Assembly (NCBI GenBank): GCA_910592005.1
Contig: CAJVPP010002026.1
Location: forward strand, 1 to 16,676
Reading direction: 5' to 3'
DNA: 16,676 nt
DNA from: Funneliformis mosseae
Lineage: Eukaryota; Glomeromycota; Glomeromycetes; Glomerales; Glomeraceae
The position numbers and the translations under genes were made by a program. Below are positions 1 through 9,411 of this stretch, in pieces. The number at the start of each line of letters is the position of its first letter. Within the stretch, counting starts at the first letter, position 1. The notes under the pieces are model-generated. The model did not search any database. It worked only from the letters and a program-made list of their open reading frames with translations, and was not told the DNA's origin.

Positions 1-110
1 AGATTTTTATTGCATTTTAGTTTTTGATGTTATTAGATTAAATGTATTAAGCTCTAAATTTTAGTCAAAAATTTCTCAGAACCTGATTTTCCTAGAAACA
101 CTCCCATATA
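1..110. repeat. Partial MITE-like inverted-repeat element, copy 1
   Basis: These bases match 14776-14886 almost exactly. By eye there is one single-base indel and about three mismatches over roughly 110 bp, in the same orientation. The right terminal inverted repeat is present (core ..CAGAACCTGATTTTCCTA.. and outer end CCCATATA at 103-110). The left terminus would lie before the window start, so the copy is cut by the window edge. No coding capacity is visible. The complete copy at 14722-14886 shows the architecture. It is probably a non-autonomous DNA-transposon derivative. The transposon family is not identified. Confidence 0.8.
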
Positions 111-1386
111 TTAGATATATATTATGTATTAATATAAAATAAATATTAATAATTACATAATACATATATAATTAATTTTTTACCTCATGTATAATCACAT
201 TTTTCTTTATAAATATACTTTTATTGATTCAAATTACTAATAAATTTATTAAAAAAAACCTCTCTTTAGTCATATTATATAGTATTTTTATAATTATATC
301 AATTTTTTTATTCTCAAAAAATATAACTTTATAGGAAGTCAATTGTATAAGATGTATAAAATTTTTTTTAATTTTTAAAAAATTAAAATTAATATTTAAA
401 TAAATTCTTATTTAAATATATAAATTTTAGAAAAATAAATCTAATTAATATAAACATTAATTATAAAAGTAGATAATTAATTTGGTTTTAAATAGCTTAT
501 TAAATATATTTTAAACTAAATATTAATCTTATTTATAAATTTTAAATAAAAAATAATAATTTTAAATTTTAAAAAATTCTTTAATTCTATTTTTTTTTAA
601 TAATTATTTTAAATATTATAAATTTATTAAATTTATAATATATATAATAACAATTTTAGATTATTTTTATATATTTAAAAATAATTTTTTGATTTGATTT
701 TTATAACATTATAAAGAATAAGTTTATTTTTTAATTATATTTTATATTAATCAAATTAAGAATTTATAAGATTTTTATTAAAAACTAAATCTGAGTTAAT
801 CATTTTTTGTTATAGTAGTTTTAATAATATTAATAGTAATTAATAATATAATAACTATAATTAGCTATAATTAAAAAGAAGTTTGATATCAATAATTTTA
901 AGTATCTTATTAATAATAGTATTTTTTATTAAAATTTTCAATGCTAATTAAAAAGATATATATATCCGATAGCAAAATATTTTATTACAATTAATTTTAA
1001 TAATGAAATATGTTTTTGAGTACTTATCATACTTATATTATTTAGAGAATATTAAATAATAACATTATAGAAAACTTAAGTTTGATTTTACGTAATCAAT
1101 ATTCGCTATATGAATAAAAACATAAACGCATTATTTAGTAATAATACAATTATGTAGTTTTGGTTTTGTTGCAGTATACTTCCATATGAAAAGTGGGAGG
1201 AAAGAAATATATATATATACTATATTAAATATTAATAATAGTTTTTTAAAATTTTACAATACATTACAAAATATTCATCTATTATGACAATCTTTATAAT
1301 TTGTCACGGAATTTTATAAATAAGATAAGGAATTCAGTATATACATACATACATTAAATAATAATTTTGCATAACCAAACTGATTA
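111..1386. other. AT-rich intergenic DNA, no gene seen
   Basis: This stretch is almost entirely A and T, with short homopolymer runs and frequent stops in all frames. From about 1070 onward the composition becomes slightly more mixed, approaching the end of the gene island. A short TA microsatellite lies near 1207-1219 and an ATAC repeat near 1340-1352. The last 150 bases or so are probably the 3' untranslated region and terminator of the minus-strand THOC5-like gene that ends at 1387. I see no RNA gene or recognisable transposon protein. Confidence 0.7.
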
Positions 1387-2333
1387 TTATTCAGTCTCCA
1401 TTTTGATCTCGGCCTCTTCCGTAACTAATAATTTCTTGAGAGGAATTGCCTCCTAAAGACAAATAAAAACAGTAATCAACAAGGGAAAAGATGTTTTAAC
1501 GAAATGATATTAATTTTTTTACTCACCTTTAAAAACGTCTCAAACTCTTTGTGAACTTGTTCAATCTTTGATTTCTTGGCCAAGTTACTATCTCCTAATT
1601 CCATCTTTCTTTTCAACTTGTTATGTAAAACTTCTTGCAACCTAGATTTATAAAAATCAAAGTTTAACAATTCCTTTTAATTAGATCCCTAATAAATAAT
1701 TTAAGATTTATTTTTTCTTTACCTTAAACGCTCTTCTTTCTCATGATTCAATCGTTGAAGCATTCTATGATGTTGTTGTTGTCTTTTTGTAGCTCCTTCG
1801 GGCAATTGAGCCGTTAATTCATCAGACGCATTTTTTAAAAATTCCTCTTCTGACAAAAGAGGAACCTTTTGATATATGGATCTAAATGATCGACATTTGC
1901 GAATCTCTCTTTGAAGATAGTTTTTCATATAATTGAGATCTTGCAATTGTAGATGAATTTTATCCATAGCCAATTTCGCTTCCTGCGTAGCAAACTTGCC
2001 CGAATTCTTTTCTAAATTAGATTTACGATTAAGTGATCTAAGTTGTATAAATGAACTGGCAAGTTGTGATTTTATTCCATCAGTTGATGGATCCGCCGAA
2101 AACTTTTTTATAATAAATCAAATCATTTAATAAAAAGAAATCGGAAGTAAATCGATTTAACTAATTTGAACCGTTTCACCTACATTTTGATTTTTTTCTG
2201 CTTTTTGTAATATTTCCGAAGTTAATTGTTTAATTAATGTGCATTTAGCGCTAAGGTCGACAAGGTGTGGTAGCGTTGGGGTAACATTTTGAACTTTTGA
2301 CTCGATAATACTGCCTTTTCCTTGTTGTACCAT
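1387..2333 (-). CDS. THOC5: THO complex subunit 5-like protein (short form), 4 exons
   Basis: THOC5 belongs to the nuclear THO/TREX complex, which couples transcription to mRNA packaging and export. Exons in transcription order are 2333-2184, 2102-1723, 1641-1527 and 1452-1387, giving 236 residues. Introns are GT-AG and the frame is kept at each junction (50 codons; 126 codons plus 2 nt; 1 nt plus 38 codons; 22 codons with TAA). The family signature is the central helical block: SLNRKSN near 73-79, then EAKLAMDKIHLQLQDLNY (91-108) and LQREIRKC (113-120), followed by an LSEEEFLKNA-type segment (133-142) and an RLNHEKEERLR segment. These match the coiled-coil part of animal THOC5 as remembered. 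Basic patches KLKRK (185-189) and AKKSK (198-202) could be nuclear signals. The protein ends shortly after the coiled coil and lacks the long C-terminal half of animal THOC5, which is about 680 residues. The start is the first ATG that joins in frame. Confidence 0.88.
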
Positions 2334-2657
2334 CTTAGAAATCGCACTAGTTGAGAAGGGAAATAAACTAATTTCTGACCCTATCTTGATAAATATTTAC
2401 AGCTTTTACTCGAAATACTCGAAAATGAATGTATATACTACACACAAAACTGTATCAAATAACCTTTAAGAGGGTTTTGCTTAGTTTAAAATTTAAAAAT
2501 AGGGCGTATTTATACTGGGGTATAGCCACATATTCTCAAGAATCACGTGATATACATTTTATTACTTATGTCACGTGTAGAAAGTCGGTCTTTATTAATG
2601 ATTTTAATAAATTATTAAAAAAAAGATTCCTACAGATTGGAAAACCAAGCCCACAAA
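2334..2657. promoter_or_regulatory. THOC5 promoter / epimerase 3' region
   Basis: This 324-bp gap lies between two minus-strand genes. It must hold the 3' end of the epimerase transcript (stop at 2658-2660) and the promoter of the THOC5-like gene (ATG at 2331-2333). Two CACGTG hexamers are the clearest signals, at 2544-2549 and 2572-2577. The part near 2460-2520 is AT-rich. No open frame here looks coding. Confidence 0.6.
2543..2577. promoter_or_regulatory. Pair of CACGTG E-box palindromes
   Basis: TCACGTGA occurs at 2543-2550 and TCACGTG at 2571-2577, with CACGTG cores starting 28 bp apart. CACGTG is the classic site of bHLH factors (Cbf1/USF type). The pair lies about 210-245 bp upstream of the THOC5-like start codon and downstream of the epimerase stop, so THOC5 is the likelier target. 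Function is inferred from motif and position only. Confidence 0.5.
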
Positions 2658-3653
2658 TTATTTTCCGGTAAATCCATGAGGAAATGCTTGATGATATTTC
2701 CATGCGGTGGCAACGATGTCTTTAACATTCTTATATTTTCTAGTCCATCCAAGTATTTTTTCAGCTCGACTCGAACCAGCAATCAACACGGCTGGATCGC
2801 CAGGTCTACGACCTTCGACCACGGCAGGGATTGGATGTCCCGTAACTTTTCTAGCGGCTTCAATTACTTCTTTAACGGAATACCCTTCACCTGAACCCAA
2901 ATTAAATTTTTGAGATTTATTTTCTTTCATGAGGTACTCCAAAGCCTTAATATGTGCGTGTGCCAAATCTGTAACATGTATATAATCTCTAATACAAGTT
3001 CCATCTCTAGTATCATAATCATCACCGTAAATCTTAATTTGAGGTCTACGACCAAGAGCCACTTGAAGTACGAGAGGAATCAAATGACTTTCTGGATTAT
3101 GATCCTCACCGATTTCACCGCTTTCATGGGCTCCACAGGCATTGAAATATCGAAGGCAAACGTACTTTATATCATACGCATTTTCACACCAATTGAGGAT
3201 TTTTTCTACGGTGAGTTTTGTATCACCATAAGGATTAATTGGAATGGTTGTATCATTATCTTCTATGGGGGTCGTTTCAGGATTACCAAAGATAGCGGCA
3301 GTTGAGGAGAAGATAAAATGTTTTACATCATATTTTCGCATGGTCTGCAATAAATAAATTGTTCCGGCGACATTATTTTCGTAATAACGTAAAGGATCCT
3401 CGACGCTTTCCCCAACTTCAATGGAAGCGCAGAAGTGCATCACGGCTTTAGGTCTGTGTTTTTCGAAAACAGGCTCAATTGATCTTTTATCGCAGATATC
3501 TGCTTCTTCAAAAGTTACGCCTTTAGGAATGGATTCTACGTGTCCTTTAGAGAGGTTATCAAGAATAACAACTTCATAATCAGGTAGAGCGGCAAGTTCA
3601 CGAACAATATGAGAACCGATATAACCAGCTCCGCCACAGATAAGGACCTTCAT
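2658..3653 (-). CDS. galE/GAL10 (epimerase domain): UDP-glucose 4-epimerase, intronless, 331 aa
   Basis: The enzyme interconverts UDP-glucose and UDP-galactose using tightly bound NAD in the Leloir pathway, in the cytosol. It is one uninterrupted frame. The Rossmann NAD motif GGAGYIG is at 7-13. The SDR catalytic elements are SST at 116-118 (T118 aligning with the catalytic Ser of E. coli GalE) and the YxxxK pair Y142/K146. Other family blocks are RYFNACG (168-174), RDYIHVTDLA (222-231), NLGSGEGYSV (251-260) and RRPGDPA (282-288). Length fits stand-alone epimerases of about 330-340 residues. It lacks the C-terminal mutarotase domain of budding-yeast GAL10. All other genes in this island have introns, so the lack of introns and the bacterial-like blocks raise possible old horizontal transfer, which is unproven. 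It shares a divergent promoter region with the AC40 gene. Confidence 0.96.
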   Translation of the reverse strand: MKVLICGGAGYIGSHIVRELAALPDYEVVILDNLSKGHVESIPKGVTFEEADICDKRSIEPVFEKHRPKAVMHFCASIEVGESVEDPLRYYENNVAGTIYLLQTMRKYDVKHFIFSSTAAIFGNPETTPIEDNDTTIPINPYGDTKLTVEKILNWCENAYDIKYVCLRYFNACGAHESGEIGEDHNPESHLIPLVLQVALGRRPQIKIYGDDYDTRDGTCIRDYIHVTDLAHAHIKALEYLMKENKSQKFNLGSGEGYSVKEVIEAARKVTGHPIPAVVEGRRPGDPAVLIAGSSRAEKILGWTRKYKNVKDIVATAWKYHQAFPHGFTGK

Positions 3654-4182
3654 TAATTATGCTTAGACTTTTGGTTGAAAAAAAATCAAAAAAAAAAAAC
3701 AAGTTCAGTAAATTACCACTTTTATTTTTTCATATTTGAGAAATAATATTAATTAAAAGATGGGTATACCTTAAAAAAAAAAAAAAATAAAATAAATGAA
3801 AAAATAATGAAAACAAAATGAAAAGTGGAATGAAAAGTGATAAGGATTGAACCTTTTACTACTATTCAAAATTTTTGGAAGAAATTAAGTCAAACGGAAG
3901 AAAACATCCGATTCATTAGATGAATGTCTGTATTTTCTAAATGCATGTGTATGCAATGCATTGTACATGTTTCAAAAATTTTACTTTATGTCAAACGCAA
4001 ACCCCAAATATTATAAGAACCATTGTCGCACATAAAGCTAATTTTAGTACCAGCTTTTTTACACAGTAATCGTCCAATCATATGTTAAATCTCGAAATTT
4101 GTCATCTTTTAAATAAATAAAAATTATCGTGAAAAAAAAAAAAAAATTCGCTTTGCCTACGCGAAAAAAAAAAGAACATATA
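3654..4182. promoter_or_regulatory. Divergent promoter region, epimerase / AC40
   Basis: This 529-bp gap lies between the start codons of the minus-strand epimerase (3653) and the plus-strand AC40 gene (4183). It contains A-tracts (15 A at 3773-3787 and 15 A at 4132-4146), which can act as nucleosome-depleting promoter elements. A TTCGC (4147-4151) and GCGAA (4161-4165) inverted pair lies just upstream of the AC40 ATG, overlapping the motif ACGCGAAA (4159-4166). A 10-bp palindrome CAATGCATTG lies at 3954-3963. No gene was found. Roles are inferred from position. Confidence 0.5.
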
Positions 4183-5913
4183 ATGAGCAAATCATCTTCT
4201 AAGCGAGCCTCTGCAGCTCAAGATCGTTTAGAGCTAATCCAAAGCAGAGTTATTGTAGAACGTGACAGCGTTTCCAGTGTATGTAAAGGCTAATGTTTCG
4301 CTATTCGATTTTTTAACTAATAGTTGTTTCGGTATTATCTATTAAAGATATCATCAAGTGACTTTCCTTTTCATACTAGTAATCGATATTCAAATATTGA
4401 TTTTTTAGAAAAAATAAGGAAGGTGAGTTTCTATTTTAATATAAATCAATTCAAACATTTATTTTTCGTTTACAATTTTTTTTCCCCCTTTCTAGAAACT
4501 AAGAGTCTCCATCGAAAAAAAATCTCAATATGATATGGAATTTGACCTAATTGGAGTTGATGCATCAATAGCAAACGCGTTAAGAAGGATTATGATCGCC
4601 GAGGTAAGTCTTGATTTGATAAGGTTTAAAATTTTAACTTTTTAAAATATTTACAAGATTGATCTTCGATTTAGGTACCAACCTTGGCCATCGAAAAGGT
4701 TTTTGTTTATGACAATACATCAATAGTACAAGATGAAGTCTTGGCACATCGGTTAGGCTTAATTCCAATAAAAGCCAATCCTGATGAATTTGACTTTAAA
4801 CTATGTATTTACAAGAATTTTCCAATGAAATCATTGTTATCTGGTACTTTATTGATTCGCTTCTGATTGTTTTTTTTGTAAAAATTAGCGACCGAGCATC
4901 CAACAGATCAGAACACAATTGTATTTAAACTGAAACAAGAATGCAAGCGTAATCCTAAAACTGCGGCAAATGAAACGGATCCAAAAAAATTATATTTAAA
5001 TCACAATGGTCTTTATTCATTTTTGGTAATGCATAATTTTTTATTTAACTTATTGATATATGATTTTTGTTTTTAGTCTACTCTACAGCTCTAATATGGG
5101 AACCTAAAGGCGATCAAGCTGACAGGTTCAAAGATTCTCAGATTCGACCCGTTCATCAAGATATCCTTGTAGCACAAATGAGACCAGGTCAGAAAATAGA
5201 ATTGGAAGCACATTGTGAAAAAGGATGTGGCAAAGAACATGCAAAATGGTCCCCCGTTGGTAAACATTTTAACTTTTTGATTTTTAATTCTACATGTTCT
5301 CCACCCTAGATCTTAACAAGTTTCCATCATTCACTCAGCAACCGCATCGTATCGCTTAATGCCAGAAATAATTTTGAAGGAGGAAATTACTGGAGATCTG
5401 GCCATTAAATTTGCCTCGTGTTTTACCCCAGGTGTAGTTGAAGTCAAGGATGAAAATGGTAAACATCTCACAACTTAAATTGAAATGTTAAAACATTCAA
5501 AATCATATAACTTTCTTGTCGTTCAAGTCGATGGGAAAACTATAGAAGTTGCCAAGGTAGTAAACCCACGGATTGACATGGTCAGTCGGGAAGTATTACG
5601 ACATAAAGAATTTGAAGACAAAGTACAACTTACACGGATACGAGATCATTTCATTTGTAAGAATTTTTTTTTTTCTTTCCATTTATTAAACTAAAATTTT
5701 CTATTACTAAAAAAAGTGATTGATCGATCGTTTAAAGTTAGAGTTGAATCTACGGGAATTCTAGATTCGGAGAAAATTGTCTTTGATTCTCTACAAATTT
5801 TGTCATCTAAATGTACAATGCTCTTAAAAGCATTAGAAGTGAAATTAAAGGAGAAAAAGAAAGAAGCGGATGAAAACCTAAAAAATGAAAATCTTATGGA
5901 TATAGATATTTGA
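4183..5913 (+). CDS. RPC40: RNA polymerases I and III subunit AC40 (RPAC1), 9 exons
   Basis: AC40 is the alpha-like assembly subunit shared by RNA polymerases I and III; it pairs with AC19. Exons are 4183-4278, 4348-4422, 4496-4603, 4675-4804, 4889-5008, 5077-5259, 5339-5458, 5528-5656 and 5738-5913, giving 378 residues with every junction in phase. The alpha-family motif NALRR...NTS...[11 protein letters not shown] spans about 84-124. Further conserved blocks are [13 protein letters not shown] (72-84), [17 protein letters not shown] near 200-216, [18 protein letters not shown] and RIRDHFIFRVESTG. Family members are about 335-350 residues; the excess is a charged Lys/Glu-rich tail ending MDIDI. 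The exon-5 donor reads GTCTTT, which is atypical but needed to restore the family sequence LYLNHNVYSTAL. An alternative acceptor before 5717 would add seven in-frame residues; 5738 was chosen because it rebuilds the conserved RDHFIFxVESTG. Confidence 0.95.
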
Positions 5914-5916
5914 TCA

Positions 5917-6478
5917 TTATATCCATTTAACTGAAGAGGTCTCTATGATGACGTTGGTGTCTGATTGTTGCTGTTCATAATTCAATTTTGCTTCACTATG
6001 TACTTTTACGATTAAAAAAAGTTTAATATTTAAAGATTTAATTAAAAAATAAAATCAACATCATTAATAATATAAATTCGGAAAACTTACCATTATCTGA
6101 ATCAGCGATACTTTTCGTTGTTAAATCATCATCCATGTTTTCACCACTTTCTAATTGAACAATCGTTTCTTCGAGTTTTGTAATTTTTAATTGCATATTT
6201 TCTTTATAATCATTATATTTCATTTTAGACCAATTTAAATGTAACAACATTGAACCGAATATCACCCAAGAAAAATACGAATAAATGTAAGGGGAATATT
6301 TTTTTAATTTTGATTCTTTATTTGTAGATAATGGCGCGACAGTAGAGTAAGAATTTGTTAAGAGAGAATAGGGTTTGAAAGAATTATTTCGAATAAAAAG
6401 GTATTTGGGCGAATGATTAAATAATCTAATAAATAGATGCGAAGTCATGATGATTTTTAAAGAGTGAGCAAAAAACAT
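5917..6478 (-). CDS. Small single-span protein with mitochondrial-type N-terminus, 2 exons
   Basis: I do not recognise this family. Exon 1 is 6478-6091 and exon 2 is 6002-5917. The phase-1 junction GATAATG|gtaagt ... taaaag|TACATAG joins in frame, giving 157 residues. Residues 1-54 contain no Asp or Glu but many Arg, Lys, Ser and Phe/Leu, which is typical of a mitochondrial presequence. A single hydrophobic span follows (about 62-81, YIYSYFSWVIFGSMLL). After it comes a short helical, coiled-coil-like stretch (about 84-112) and an acidic/Gln-rich tail. Presequence, one membrane span and coiled coil is the layout of inner-membrane assembly factors such as yeast Ina17/Ina22 or small respiratory-chain factors, but this is layout similarity only. 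A second ATG at residue 11 could be the start. Its stop lies 3 bp from the AC40 stop, tail to tail. Confidence 0.65.
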
Positions 6479-6664
6479 TTTTTATCCATCACAACTTTTT
6501 TATATGTATGGATGGACGTATCATGTGACATATGTCGTAACCAACTAAATTTGGTTTCCCAATGCTTATAAAAAAAAAAATCAGTGAATATGCATATACT
6601 GTATTGGTATTATTTCTATGAAAATTCTAACTAATGAAGGTATAACGTTTTCATTATAATATGA
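6479..6664. promoter_or_regulatory. Promoter of the small membrane protein / COQ5 3' region
   Basis: This short gap lies between two minus-strand genes. TCATGTGA at 6521-6528 is an 8-bp palindrome-like E-box starting 43 bp upstream of the small protein's first ATG. The same 8-mer, read on the other strand, is upstream of COQ5 at 8042-8049. A-run at 6570-6579. No coding frame seen. Confidence 0.45.
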
Positions 6665-7882
<1,218 letters not shown>

Positions 7883-8545
7883 TTTAATTTTTGGTTGGGG
7901 CTGTTCAAAATTTCAAAATTTATAAAATGATTGGTGGTGATCAAAAAAAAAAAAAAAAAAAAATTCTGTAAATCTTTTGATTAAAACAATTGCTCTCTTT
8001 TTGTCTTGCTAGAGACTTCCACGTCTTTTGTAGAGAAACTCTCACATGACCCTTTATAATCCATCGTGAAAGAATACAAAATTCAAGTGTTAACCGATTA
8101 TTTCTATTTGTAAAACACGATTTCGTTAAACTATATTCGTTTTAATGAAAACGCGAAAATTACACGAACGTAACAATCGAATTGAGCATAAATCTAATTC
8201 AACAAGTTGAAGGACGTCTAATAAATAAAAAGAAAGTTAGAACTACTATCCGTTTCGACAAATTTTAGAATTTATCAACCAAGTTTTATTTATTATTTAT
8301 CAATATAGTCCCATTCAATTCACCAAAGTAATCTTTATTCGTATATCAAGAGACAAATTAGCACATTCCAAATATGTCTCATTTTATTGCATTTATGAGT
8401 GTTTATTAATCAGTTCTATGTTATTGGTCACCGTAATAGTCCTAATGATCCCCCATCTCAATATGTCAAAATCACACAAAAATTTTGTGTAAAAGTTTAT
8501 ATTTATATTCATTTTTTTTTGTATGATAAGTCTTGTTTTGATAAA
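7883..8545. promoter_or_regulatory. Divergent promoter region, COQ5 / CINP-like
   Basis: This region lies between the COQ5 start (7882, minus) and the CINP-like start used here (8546, plus). It contains a 21-A tract at 7943-7963, TCACATGA at 8042-8049 (the reverse complement of the box at 6521-6528), and ACGCGAAA at 8151-8158, which resembles fungal G1/S promoter boxes. From about 8414 to 8486 the composition is richer in C and G than its surroundings and may be an upstream exon of the CINP-like gene. The T-rich stretch 8487-8554, ending TTACAG, would then be an intron. Confidence 0.45.
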
Positions 8546-9411
8546 ATGTTACAGCCCTCAACTATTAAACGAAGATTAAACACTCAATTGAACGAATTCA
8601 AAAGAGCAAGGCAAATTTGGTCAGAACTTAATGACAATGGTATTACGACGGCCAATTCCCTTATGAATATAAAATTACAAGAACGGTATATTGACTCGAT
8701 ATTAATCGATATTAATCACATCCCAATGTTTTATTAATAATAAAATGTATTTTATATACTTTAGGCAAATTGATTATTCATTATATTGGAAAGAAGAATT
8801 GGATAATTTACCTAATTTAGAAAAAAATCATGAAACTGAAAATGAAACGTATAAAAATTTGTTATGCTCTTTACATCAAATATTTGAAAAAATGGTAATC
8901 CTTTTTATAAAATGATTAAAAAAAATTTTTTTCTTTAATAATTTTTTTTTTTAATATTTTTTTTTTTTTTTTTTAATAAACGAATAGAGTTTACAATATA
9001 CAAAAATGAAAATGCAAACATTACAAATGGAATCATTACTTGAAGAAACTTGTGAAAGTATGGGAGAAGAATTTACATATAATACGTCATTATATTTAAC
9101 ATGTCCATTAGAAACATTTGGTAATTATTAGTTAAATTTATTAATAAAATTTTATAACATTAAATTAACAAATTTTATATTATTTTTATTTAGTTAATAA
9201 ATCATTAAATATATTAAATATGTATACACAAGAATTAAATTTAAAACAAAATATAATATCATCAATAGAATTAATAAATGAAAGAGAAAAAATCATGATT
9301 ATATTATCCAGTTGGTTAAATCAACCTTTTATTAATTATAAAAAAATTAAGGAATTTGAAGAAATTTGTGAAATTGAAATTAATTATGAAGAAAAATATA
9401 ATAAAGATTAA
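8546..9411 (+). CDS. CINP: CINP-like protein (cyclin-dependent kinase 2-interacting protein family), 4 exons
   Basis: Animal CINP is linked to Cdk2/Cdc7, ATR signalling and, with SPATA5-type AAA ATPases, to replisome and ribosome proteostasis. Exons are 8546-8685, 8765-8894, 8988-9120 and 9194-9411, giving 206 residues, close to the roughly 212 of human CINP. All junctions are GT-AG and in phase. Diagnostic segments, compared from memory, are WSELNDNGITTANSLMNIKL (25-44; human has a very similar W-x-x-LNDAGFTTAN), the helical LNILNMYTQELNLK segment (139-152), and SSWLNQPF (173-180; human has MWLHQPY). The middle is coiled-coil-like. The start is uncertain: ATG at 8546 overlaps a good acceptor (TTACAG at 8549-8554), so translation may begin in an upstream exon, for example at ATG 8463 or 8445 spliced from 8486 to 8555. 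Codon use becomes very AT-rich in exons 3-4, next to the AT desert. Confidence 0.82.

Noticed and set aside
2429..2671. Plus-strand 80-codon frame across the THOC5 promoter
   Set aside because: It covers the promoter gap with the CACGTG boxes, has no family features and no typical start or splice context.
2637..3305. Plus-strand open frames overlapping the epimerase
   Set aside because: They lie opposite a clearly conserved minus-strand epimerase and encode no recognisable protein; they are antisense shadows of its codon pattern.
3954..3963. CAATGCATTG palindrome as a regulatory site or hairpin
   Set aside because: Too short and without a known factor or a second copy; kept only as a note in the promoter entry.
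4805..4866. Extended AC40 exon 4 reading through to the TGA near 4865
   Set aside because: This would end the protein early; splicing at GTATTT (4805) gives the family-like [19 protein letters not shown] and an in-phase junction.
7943..7963. 21-base A run as a retroposed poly(A) tail
   Set aside because: No retroposed body or target duplications flank it; A-tracts recur in the other promoter gaps, so a promoter tract or slippage is simpler.
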